DNA of 64,000 bases. Source: Amoebophrya sp. A120. Taxonomy: Eukaryota; Sar; Dinophyceae; Syndiniales; Amoebophryaceae. The stretch spans positions 6,011,923 to 6,075,922 of the forward strand of contig CAJINV010000004.1 of the NCBI GenBank assembly GCA_905178155.1. Reading direction: 5' to 3'. Under the pieces are notes generated by a model. That model worked only from the letters and a program-made list of their open reading frames with translations. It was not told the DNA's origin and searched no databases. Positions 55,729 through 64,000 of this stretch are shown here, piece by piece (position 1 is the stretch's first letter; every line of letters begins with the position of its first letter). A program made the position numbers and the translations under genes.

Positions 55729-56850
55729 TCAGCCATCACTCAACTTCAACAAGAGCCAAAAAATGCTGCAACTACAATCATGATTTTCATCTACTTTACC
55801 CTCCGAATACAACAACATGGATGAAGTAGTTGCAGTATCCAATACCGCTGGCTGCAGGGCCGCCCTTGATTGGTCCCACAGGTCCCACGTGCGGTGATCT
55901 CTATCTGCTGCGAAGGACACATGCGAACCGCTGCAGTCCATCCCTTCGTCAAGGTCCTGCGCGGCAGCCAAACGGAGGGGCGAATTCGCGAAGAAGTCCG
56001 CGACATACATACCACCCCGGCACAGCGGGCTGAAACACTTTTCCTCTGACTCGTCGCAAGGGTCGTTGCTGATTGTACTAGTACTCCTCGTGAACCCAGC
56101 CCAGTACTCGTCAGGGTCTATGGTGCGAGGGGATAGCGCGGCCCAGTTCTCGAGAGTTTGGTGGACAAAGTACATGCAGACGCCCCCACTGCTGCTGCTC
56201 GCACCAGCCGCTTGCTGTTCTTGTTGTACTATCCTCTTATTCGTGCTGGTGCTGGCGGTCCCTACATGTACATGTGCACTTGTTTTTTCACTTCTAGTTC
56301 CTTCTGCTGCTGTCTGCTGTGACGTCTGCTCCTTTCTCGATAGTGTTCTTCTTGTCCTCCCGGCACGGCCCACGGTTTCCCGAATACTAGACCGGGTGAT
56401 GTCAATGAAAGAAGTTCTTGTGGCCGCCACCGGCTCGGGTGGCAATGCAGCAGTCGTGCCTTGTTTTTTTCTCGACAGTACTTTTGTCTTGAAAATTTTT
56501 CTGGCCTTGCTGGATTTGCTCTTGCCGGGATCATTTCTGTTGTTGTTCGCCCTTTGTAGTTCTACCAGAGGGGAGGTATTTCTACTTCCATTGTTCCTCG
56601 TCTTGACCACCAGCGAAACGGCATCCACAACATCTGTAGTTGAGAGGAAGTAAAATATAAATAACCCGACTGCCGTAGTACTAGACGGAGCTGCCAGAAG
56701 GCCGCGGGAATAAACACCGATCGTGCTCCAGGCGAAGTGCGTCAACATAACTAAAACTTGCACCCCGGAGAAGGGGAACATCAACATTCTTCGTCGTGCT
56801 GACAAGGAGCGCCAGCCGCTCCCTGGTTGGGTATTCTGGTTCTCGTACAT
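55729..56850 (-). CDS. Membrane-anchored protein, perhaps the 5' part of gene C (gene Q)
   Basis: The open frame has an ATG at 56850 and 373 codons. It has two hydrophobic stretches near the N-terminus (FSGVQVLVMLTHFAWSTIGV and TAVGLFIFYFLSTTDVVDAV), a basic Ser/Thr-rich middle, and a C-terminal part with cysteines (NDPCDESEEKCFSPLCRGG, MDCSG, HDCSCS). No family is recognised. The stop at 55729 lies only about 250 bp from the TTTCAG acceptor of gene C, which lacks a signal peptide. A phase-0 donor (AAA then GTAGAT, at 55794) would join SEGK to EWWDANPLSDD and make Q and C one surface protein. I give that about even odds. Confidence 0.5.
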   Translation of the reverse strand: MYENQNTQPGSGWRSLSARRRMLMFPFSGVQVLVMLTHFAWSTIGVYSRGLLAAPSSTTAVGLFIFYFLSTTDVVDAVSLVVKTRNNGSRNTSPLVELQRANNNRNDPGKSKSSKARKIFKTKVLSRKKQGTTAALPPEPVAATRTSFIDITRSSIRETVGRAGRTRRTLSRKEQTSQQTAAEGTRSEKTSAHVHVGTASTSTNKRIVQQEQQAAGASSSSGGVCMYFVHQTLENWAALSPRTIDPDEYWAGFTRSTSTISNDPCDESEEKCFSPLCRGGMYVADFFANSPLRLAAAQDLDEGMDCSGSHVSFAADRDHRTWDLWDQSRAALQPAVLDTATTSSMLLYSEGKVDENHDCSCSIFWLLLKLSDG

Positions 56851-58354
56851 ACCGACCGATCTTGCAGTTGTCTCTAGCAGGGGGCTTGATGTAAGTAGCT
56901 TCGCACGTCAGTGCTGCACGGGCTTCGGCTTGCCAGTTTGTTTACTTACGCCTTGAAGTTGCATCCGTGCAGCATGAGCATGACAACTTACATGAAGAAT
57001 GACGAGTCCATCGCATGTTGATGTTCATCGGTGAAACTGAATGAGAACGACATAGCAGGTGCAACTTACTTTGGTTACCAGACTTTCATGTTCATGGGGG
57101 GAAATCTCTTTACAAATCTAAAAACAAAACATTATGTCGTGTCCGATTCGTGGTTGGGGGAGAATAAACAAGTACTGTCCACAAATACAAAGAAGACAAT
57201 GAGGCTCTTGCAAATGTAATGGTGCAATGCTTAGACTAGACACGACAAAAGTTTTTACGCCTGCGCCTGCCGTGGTGCACAATGCGGATCGGACGAAGAC
57301 GTAAATCGGACGAAGCAGGCTACGACACAGCAAGTTGTACGAAAGCAGATTGTACGAAAACTGTTTCAACAAACGAAACGATGGGTCTTGCGCAAAGGCA
57401 AAGCAAATAGACGCAAATTATATATGTACGAAAACGAAAAGATGATGACGACAGAGATGAACCACGAAAACCGACAGAAAGACACTGAGGGAATAATCAT
57501 CAAACTGCTGAAAGCTGAAGAACTTTATTGTACCACGAAGAACGAGGTCGTTGAGATGAAGCTCTTTCCTATTAACACGCATCTTTTGCATCTGCACGTC
57601 TGGTGCAGATGCGCACCGATGTCTTTGTCTACAACCGAAATTGAGCATGCAACAACAAGTCGAGAAATTCTACTACCTCACACAAACTACGACGTTCACT
57701 TTACTTCAGCATGGATCATGTTCTTGTGCTGTTCTATTTTCAACTACAATTCTCAGCGTGAACAAGTGAAGCTGGATGGATTTGAGGAGTTGTAGTGTCA
57801 GTGCGTGCAATATTCATAATCTATTGATATTGTACTTCGCGGGCGAGAAAATAGATTCTTCTTCTCTTACTTCTCAGACAATGTAGTTCTTGACCGCCCA
57901 CAACACGACTACCAGGAAAAGGAGCAAAAATGATCATGCGTTACTGATTTAATACAGGGTGTAAGAAATTCTTAAAACTAGAAGAAGATCAAGAACTGTG
58001 CGACGCCGTGTTTGGGCTTTCATCCTTAAAGCTGTGCGCTTCTCTTATTTCGTCAGAAAGCGCGCGGGCGCCACCTCCTCACGGCCAAATAATTGACTCA
58101 TATTCATTGATGAAGTTGACCCACAACCTCAAGTAGCGGAAGCTGCGAAACATAAAGAACATTACATTTGCAACAAGAGCCCCTCCCTTTGATAAAATTG
58201 AAAAGTTAGGAGCTTTAAATTTAAATGAGCCTGTCAACCTCACGATACAAAGATAGAACGTGGAGCTGGACCGACGAACAAAATGAAAAGAAATATACTG
58301 CGACTACATACATTCATGAGGACATGGTTGATGCAAAAATCAGTTTTATTCTTG
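56851..58354. other. Intergenic, nothing recognised
   Basis: AT-rich spacer between gene B and gene Q with short frames on both strands. No introner or TIR seen. Confidence 0.45.
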
Positions 58355-60857
58355 TCATCCCCGCACCTTGACGTTTACCGTGACACCGTTTTTGTGGCCC
58401 CCGCCGGCGGCCCTCTTCATCACCATCTTTTTGTTGATCTTCCCTCCACGGCTGTTCACAGCTTGCATCATTTTCATGGGTTGATTCTTCATTTTCGGTG
58501 GGGCAGTGGCTGTCATCTTCCTCTTCAGGTTGGCCGGCTTAGTTTTTTTCGCACCAACGTTTTTGATGTTAGCCTGCATCATTTTGTTCTTAACCATCTT
58601 CATCGCCGAAAGTTGTGCAGATTTCTTCATACCCACAGGAGTTGCTGCCGTCCTCATCTTCTGCATGGGCTTCTTGGTACTAGTTTTTGGTCGTATAGCT
58701 TTCATTTTCTTCATCGCAGCGGCCTTCATCCTTTTCGCAGCAGCACCGCTTCTAGCCCGCGACGAGCTCCCGCTTGCAGCACTCGCCACGCGGCCCCCTC
58801 CTGTGGAAAGAATTTTCACCGCCACTGAGGCAGAGGGCTTAGTAGTTTTTGGCAGCTTTCTCCCCCCAGCAGTTTTGTTTTTGTTCCCTTTCTTGACCTC
58901 CTTTTTCAAATCAGCAATCTCCTTTATCGCAAGAAAAAACTGTTTCACTGTGAACTTGTGATGCAGAGAATGGAGCACAGAATGATTTGTCTTGCTGCAC
59001 CTGCAAGACGTTGGATTTTTTAGCGTGTTTTCACTTGGGAAGTGAGCATGGCAAATTTTCTGTGTCATGTGTAACAAACTTGTGATGCAGATCTTGCAAG
59101 ATCATCACAGTGAAACAGTTTTTTCGTGGAATATCCTTCTTCAGATCTGCGATCTCGGAACCGCTCGAGGGATTATAGTTGTCAGGGGCGGCGTTGTATC
59201 AACTGTAAAGATGTCTGGGTCTGGAAGAATGCAACTTGTGATGCTGAATTTGGATTCCAAAAAAATCTGTATTGCATGAGCAGCAAAGGGAATGCAATTT
59301 TTGCTACGCGGAGAGGGCATTTGTCATGCGGTATACGCACCAGAAAGCCCTCAAAAAATCTGTGATGCTAGGCCATGCATCACAGACATCAGGAGTCATG
59401 GAAAATGTGCATGACAAACCTGGCAATCTTCCAGACCCAGACATTTTTACATTTGATACGTTGTACACATTCTTTGTAAGGTGAAAGCTCACCGCCGCGC
59501 CGCTCTTTAACGCTTTCCGGAGGGGTGAGTTGTAGTGCTGGACCACCGCCGGGTTGAGAATGTTTATGGAGGTGTCAGGATCGAAATCGACAAAATCGAA
59601 AGGATTTGTCATGCATAAAACGGATTCCAGTTCGAGCCCAGTTTCTAAGTGGCGCATGACAAATTCTGGTGGTGCCTAAATCCAGTTTGTAATGCTGTTT
59701 AGGCAAAGAAGACTGGCTCTCTCATGTTGCTTTAGCAGCTCGAACCATAACCCCAAACAGGCTTACAGTCAGCCTCACTTGCCTGCTCTGCAACACACGT
59801 ACTTCGCGTCATGCATTTTATGCATCACAAATTTTTCGATTTTGTCGATTTCGATTCTGACAGTTCCATAATGTTATCGAACCGGTTATTGATGGAATAC
59901 AGGTCGCCCTTGGGCCCACCTGCGGGCAGCAGTGCCAGATGAGTACTCGTCGACGAACCCTTAATATTTTTTTCATTCTCGTAGACAACGTTGTCCAGTT
60001 TCAACTTTTTCAAAATCGCCGGCGATGGCAATCCATCGCTGACTCCGCCCTTCTTCAGCGGCTTCTTGTAGTGCAGCACTGGCAAATCGCCGGAGGAGGA
60101 ACTCGTAGTACGTTTTTGGATCATAGATGAAGCGGCAGGAGGGCTGGCGTTGTTCTCTTTCTGCATGTTCTCCTTGTACTCTTTCGAATGCTATGGCGTT
60201 CCCAAACGTTACACTCTCAACTGTTACACGATTTGCCATGCAGAACTACAATCAGACACGAACACGATCAAGCTGCTTCGCATGACAAATTCACTGAGGG
60301 CCAAACAGGATTAGAATATGTGCCAGATCTGTCATGCACGACGCGCAAGGTCACCCTGTTCATTTTTTCTTTTTCCAGTCTTGCATGATCACAAATTCAT
60401 GCAACAGTTAAGATTGAGAATGTAACAGTTGAGAACGCCATAAATGCCACGTGTAGTTTTTGATTTTGTAGAAATGGTCACTGTTTCCTCGGCTCGTCGC
60501 ACTGGACGGTAACGGATAATCATTGTTGTTGTAGCTGCCATTTTTCTTACTCATGACTCCACTTGTTCCTGCAGCTCCTGTCGCGTATTTGATGTGAGAA
60601 GAGCTGGCTGAGGTCCCGCTCGCGCCGTAGTTGTTGCCAGTGCTACCACCTCCTCCATTTATTTTCGCAGTATGTTCTCCACCACCCACGACCTTTGGTG
60701 AACGTGAAGCAGACGAAGTTGTGATGGCCTTCGCGTATGCTGTGGGATTGTGGATCCGGTAGCCGTTCTTGGTGTACAATGTTGGGGTTACGCCGCTTGG
60801 CACCGCGGCCAGATACCGCTCCGGGTTGGAAATCCGTTCACCTCGCGAAGTGTACAT
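58355..60857 (-). CDS. Protein with an NP-x-x-Y repeat and a Lys/Met/Ala-rich tail (gene B)
   Basis: Exons: 60857-60443, 60191 to about 59855, 59580-59459, 59196-59134, 58924-58355. Three joins are exact in frame across introners (NYTWH to SKEYKEN, KNVYN to AAPDNYN, DLKK to EIADLKKEV); the join at 59581-59854 is not fixed. The N-terminus has two copies of one unit: YTSRGERISNPERYLAAV and YTKNGYRIHNPTAYAKAI. I have seen similar NP-x-x-Y motifs in dinoflagellate proteins but cannot name a domain. The middle is Ser/Gly-rich. A heptad pair EIADLKKEIADLKKEV precedes a basic tail of about 180 residues made of Lys, Met, Ala and Pro (MKKMKAIRP, KKPMQKM, MKMMQAV). Such a tail may bind nucleic acid; this is inference. 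Confidence 0.7.
58925..59133. mobile_element. Introner, family F6 (209 bp)
   Basis: It begins TATCGCAAGAAAAAACTGTT and ends AAACAGTTTTTTCGTGGAATA minus its first base. TSD TCCTT is on both sides. It splits the EIADLKK heptads of gene B. Confidence 0.95.
59197..59458. mobile_element. Introner, family F1 (262 bp)
   Basis: It begins TATCAACTGTAAAGATGTCT and ends CATTTTTACATTTGATA. TSD CGTTG is on both sides. The interior is close to 43572 and 5018. Confidence 0.95.
59581..59854. mobile_element. Introner-like inverted repeat without TA ends (274 bp)
   Basis: TCGAAATCGACAAAATCGAA opens it, and the perfect complement closes it. The interior has the GCATNACAAA motif and ATGCATTTTATGCATCAC. Complementarity continues into GTCAGGA and TCTGACA outside. 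There is no TAT/ATA end and no clear TSD, so borders in gene B are not fixed. Confidence 0.7.
60192..60442. mobile_element. Introner, family F5 (251 bp)
   Basis: It begins TATGGCGTTCCCAAACGTTA and ends ACAGTTGAGAACGCCATA. TSD AATGC is on both sides. It lies in gene B. Confidence 0.95.
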
Positions 60858-61751
60858 GTTGGTACAACTGTGTTAAGCAGCAGAGTTGGACTCAAGAAGT
60901 AGACGATGGGAAGATTTTGGCAACAAATGAGAATTATGTATGCGCGAAGTGAAAACGAAAAGTGCTAGAGCAGAGACAAAATTTCGGCAGCAACTGCTAG
61001 TAAAAAAGAAGTAAGTACTTCTACCAGCAGTACGAGTTCGGAATCTCCTTTAAAATAAAACGGGAGGACCTATACTGATACATGATCTCACACACCGTAG
61101 GCCTGAGGGAAGCAGAGTGGCACAAAGACAGAATGGACACGGAGTACATGTACAACTATCGATCTTATGACGTCGCGTCACACCTCCACGCGCGATAACG
61201 ATATTAATAAGATCAACTACATGACAATGCTATTCTCGTCAAACACAACCGACTCTTTTTTGACTCTGATACGAATCGTCCGGTTGATATTGACAAATCA
61301 ATACCGAGACCACCTGACTTTTTTCGATTTCAAGAATAAACCTTTACAAACCGAATCAGTCACATCAAATACGATGCAAAAAAGTTTATGCATAGGTGTA
61401 GTTCCGAACCGGAATAAATAGCTGCGCCGAAAAAAAAAAAACCGAAGGAGGACCGCTCGTCCACAATAAATGTCTCGGAAACTACTAACTACTGTATCCG
61501 TTTTAGATCTAGTGGATACTGAGGTAGTTGTACTAGTAGACAGCTGAACAAGATCAAGAACATAAATCATAAATGCAAGTGCAAACTATGTTCGTAGCAT
61601 TGACGCTGGTAACTATCAGTTGCTGGTACAGAACCTCCTTCAATACTGCTTTCTTGAAGATCTTCCACCGGTTTGTTCTCGATAACGCGGTCGCCACAAC
61701 GTTGCAGCGTACATCATACAGACCAAGTAGCAAAACTATGGCTCTTCACAA
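60858..61751. other. Intergenic, nothing recognised
   Basis: Between the stop of gene A and the ATG of gene B. AT-rich; no introner or motif. Confidence 0.45.
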
Positions 61752-64000
61752 TTAATGCGTCCTTTTTCGATGTTGAAACTTCAGGGTACACATTCCCGTT
61801 GTGCTATCCTGACAGAGCCTCTCCTCCTTCTTGGCCACCAGTCCGCCGGGGCCCTTCTATCAAATGTAAAAATGTCTGGGTCTGGAAGAAAGCAATGCGT
61901 CATGCTAAATTATCTGAAGCATGCAAAAATCTGTGTTGCATGATTACCAAATAAAGTCGCCCAGTTTTGACCAAGTCGCGAGGGAGTTTCTTATGCAGGA
62001 TAGGCATGAGAGAGATCGCACAGAATCTGTCATGCTAGGCACTGCATTCCAGACCTCATGGGTCATGGAAAAGCTGCATGCCAAATCGCGCATTCTTCCA
62101 GACCCAGACATTTTTGCATTTGATACCTTCTCTGCCCGCACAAAATCGCTGTTCGTCGGCACTCGGATGCCTTCCCTATGGAACTCTCAATTGTTACATT
62201 CTCAACATGAATTTGTAATGGAAGAATGGGAAAAGTGAAAGAGGCGAGGTTGCACCCGTAGCATTCCAAATCCCGCACAGATTTAATTGCTGCTTAGCCC
62301 TTCGGGAATTTGTCATGCGAAGTTGCTGCGCCGTGTGGATGTTGGTGCTGGTTTTGCATGACAAATCATGCAACAGTTGAGAATGTAACAGTTTAGAACG
62401 CCATATTCCCGCCGCACGGCTTCGAAGGCCTCGAACACGGTAGTATTGCTGGGGAGAAGGTGGTAGGAGTAAAGCGCTGAAGGAGCTGCTGATGATATTC
62501 CCTGCTTGGTACTTCTATCAAGGGTTTGTCTTTGTGCAGAAGTTTCAGTCTCATCGATCTTCTCGATCCCTTGTGTAGAAGTCGTCTTATTCGGCTGCAT
62601 TATCCCCCGCTCAGGTGGGCGGAAGAAAATCTTGGACTTCTCGATGTTTTTCCTCGTCGCCCCAGCAAGGTCAAAGAACGCCGGCGCGGGGTCGGGGAGG
62701 ACAGGTCGTTTACAATTATTAGAGGGCGACCTTCTAGCTGCCGGGGAAGTACTAGAATCTTCCTCAGCCCGATGAGCTGCAGCCGCTTCTTGAACAACGG
62801 TGGCTCCTCCTCCCCTCTCGTGGGCTCCTTCCGACGGCCAGGTTTTTGCCAAAACCAGCCGCAACACGATTGCGGCTGCGGCCACAAAGCTGGCCTTTAC
62901 CGCCGTCTTCGTGTTAACCCGAGCCTTTCCCTATGCAGTGCAAAAGCATCGCACCATTGCAATTATGCATTTACAAATCTAGTTGCCGAGCCTGAGGTAA
63001 ACCCGCTCCCGTATTAGAAATTCATATTTGTAAAGCGAGCCTGAGCCAATTTGCATTGCATATATTAGTACAAGCATTTTAACTAGAACGATATATGCTT
63101 TTGCACTTCATATTCCCGAAATCGGAATGATTTGGTTCCCGCTGTACTCGGGAAACTTTTTTCGGATCACTTCCAGTCGGTCCTGCAGCACTTCCGCGCT
63201 CTCGAGCAGGTCCACCTTGTTGCAAACCAGCACCATGGGAAACCGATGGTGTACGAAGAAGTGGACAAAGTGCATCAAGTCCTCTTCTTGGTAGTCGGCG
63301 AAGTTGAGCAGCTCTACTGCTGGGGACGCGGTTGTTGATGGTGGAGGACCACGACCCGTCGCCCAGGCGATCCACAAATTGCGGACGTAATCCGGCGTGC
63401 AGTGGTACCCAGTGAAGAGCGCCACGAAACGGTCCAGTGCGGGCGAGTTCAGACTGTCAGATTTAGACGACACGCCGCGCGCGCCGTGGTCGTGCTGCCC
63501 GACTAACGCGTACTTGTAAACTATCGTACGAAAAAAGTGTTTCACTGTAAGGATTTTGCAGGTTTTGCATCACAAGTTTGTTGTACATGACAGAAAACAT
63601 TTGCCATGCAAGGTTCCTAAGGGAAAACACAGCTAAACATCCACTGTCTATGCATGTGTAGCAAGACAAACACTTGTGAGATACATTTTCTGCATTACAA
63701 GTTTACAGTGAAACAGTTTTTTCTGGCGATATAAACGCCGTGCCACTTTGCCTTTACGTTCGTGAAAATCCAAGCGAAAATTTCCTCCCGGATGAATTGA
63801 ATGTCGTGCAGGACCGTGGATACTATGAACTGCAAAAGCATCGCAATTCTCGTAGTAATTGCTGTTATAATGCATGACAAATCTCTTTCCTAAGCGAAAA
63901 CAGCATTACAAATTCATTTGTAATGCTGAGATAATTTGTAATGCGATTTATACTATTGGAAGTACGATACTGTTGCAGTTCATAGATACCTCCTCGTCCC
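61752..64000 (-). CDS. P-loop GTPase resembling the YchF/Obg group, 5' end outside the window (gene A)
   Basis: Exons read: 64000-63985 (partial), 63823-63732, 63521-63113, 62931-62406, 62176-62126, 61857-61752. All five joins across introners are exact and in frame, e.g. WHGVY to KYALVGQ and IIPISG to KARVNTKT. Visible pieces: VLHDIQFIREEIFAWIFTNV, ALFTGYHCTPDYVRNLW, then FPMVLVCNKVDLLES with the G4 motif NKVD, and IIPISGK as a G5-like element. The P-loop must lie upstream. A Ser/Thr-rich insertion (about 62450-62850) precedes VFEAFEAVRRE and SDFVRAEKG, which recall the C-terminal TGS-like end of this group. These proteins bind GTP or ATP and often associate with ribosomes. Subfamily assignment is uncertain because the N-terminus is absent. 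Confidence 0.65.
61858..62125. mobile_element. Introner, family F1 (268 bp)
   Basis: It begins TATCAAATGTAAAAATGTCT and ends CATTTTTGCATTTGATA. TSD CCTTC is on both sides. Removal joins FVRAEK to GPGGLVAKK in gene A. Confidence 0.95.
62177..62405. mobile_element. Introner, family F5 (229 bp)
   Basis: It begins TATGGAACTCTCAATTGTTA and ends ACAGTTTAGAACGCCATA. TSD TTCCC is on both sides. Removal joins EAVRRE to GIRVPTNSD. Confidence 0.95.
62932..63112. mobile_element. Introner, family F2 (181 bp)
   Basis: It begins TATGCAGTGCAAAAGCATCG and ends ATATGCTTTTGCACTTCATA. TSD TTCCC is on both sides, the same pentamer as the neighbouring F5 element. Confidence 0.95.
63522..63731. mobile_element. 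Introner, family F6 (210 bp)
   Basis: It begins TATCGTACGAAAAAAGTGTT and ends AAACAGTTTTTTCTGGCGATA minus its first base. TSD TAAAC is on both sides. It lies in gene A. Confidence 0.95.
63824..63984. mobile_element. Introner, family F2 (161 bp)
   Basis: It begins TATGAACTGCAAAAGCATCG and ends ACTGTTGCAGTTCATA. TSD GATAC is on both sides. Removal gives DEEVSTVLHDI in gene A. Confidence 0.95.

Noticed and set aside
1293-63984. CRISPR-like interpretation of the repeated TIRs
   Set aside because: Repeats are paired inverted ends around unique interiors with TSDs in eukaryotic genes, not evenly spaced direct repeats.

Overview
This 64-kb window is eukaryotic nuclear DNA, most likely from a dinoflagellate-type alveolate. 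I think a syndinian parasite of the Amoebophrya type fits best, because introners with inverted-repeat ends and non-canonical splice sites are known from that group; this is inference. Every gene I can support lies on the minus strand, so transcription runs from the right edge to the left edge. The genes are broken into short exons, and many products carry long Ser/Thr/Lys/Ala-rich low-complexity stretches. I saw no tRNA, rRNA, CRISPR array or prokaryotic operon signal.

The dominant feature is a set of about 42 short intron-like mobile elements (introners). Each begins with TA(T) and ends with (A)TA, has terminal inverted repeats (TIRs), and is flanked by a 5-bp target-site duplication (TSD). 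In nearly every case, deleting the element plus one TSD copy joins two open reading frames exactly in frame. I sort them by TIR into families F1 to F8 plus singletons. Most are 120-335 bp; one is 1,044 bp. All families share an internal motif, GCATNACAAA or its complement. A second, ordinary GT-AG intron class without TIRs occurs in the same genes.

Layout from right to left, in transcription order: (A) 61.75-64.0 kb, partial P-loop GTPase resembling the YchF/Obg group; (B) 58.36-60.86 kb, protein with an NP-x-x-Y repeat and a Lys/Met-rich tail; (Q and C) 49.8-56.85 kb, one or two genes giving a mucin-like membrane protein whose cytoplasmic part holds at least five copies of an apparently undescribed module; (D) 42.9-47.9 kb, AFG1/LACE1-type mitochondrial ATPase apparently fused to two EF-hands; (G) 40.46-42.19 kb, Lys-rich protein with a DUF1810-like C-terminus; (H) 35.07-39.77 kb, GT61-like glycosyltransferase; (K) 33.2-34.6 kb, unknown; 30.0-32.1 kb, two non-coding tandem arrays; (L) 25.2-28.6 kb, secreted Cys-rich type I membrane protein; (M) 15.45-22.79 kb, large coiled-coil/low-complexity protein in ten exons; (N) 13.4-14.24 kb, hypothetical; (O) 9.4-12.3 kb, aldo-keto reductase; (P) 1.19-8.1 kb, secretory-pathway protein with a PAN-like Cys motif and a patatin/cPLA2-like glycine loop; 0-1.19 kb, palindrome-rich tandem repeats.

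The genes do not form an obvious pathway. Several (P, L, C/Q, H) point to the secretory route or cell surface. The coherent system here is the invasive intron population and the splicing machinery that must tolerate it. All exon joins are my own manual reconstructions and need transcript evidence.
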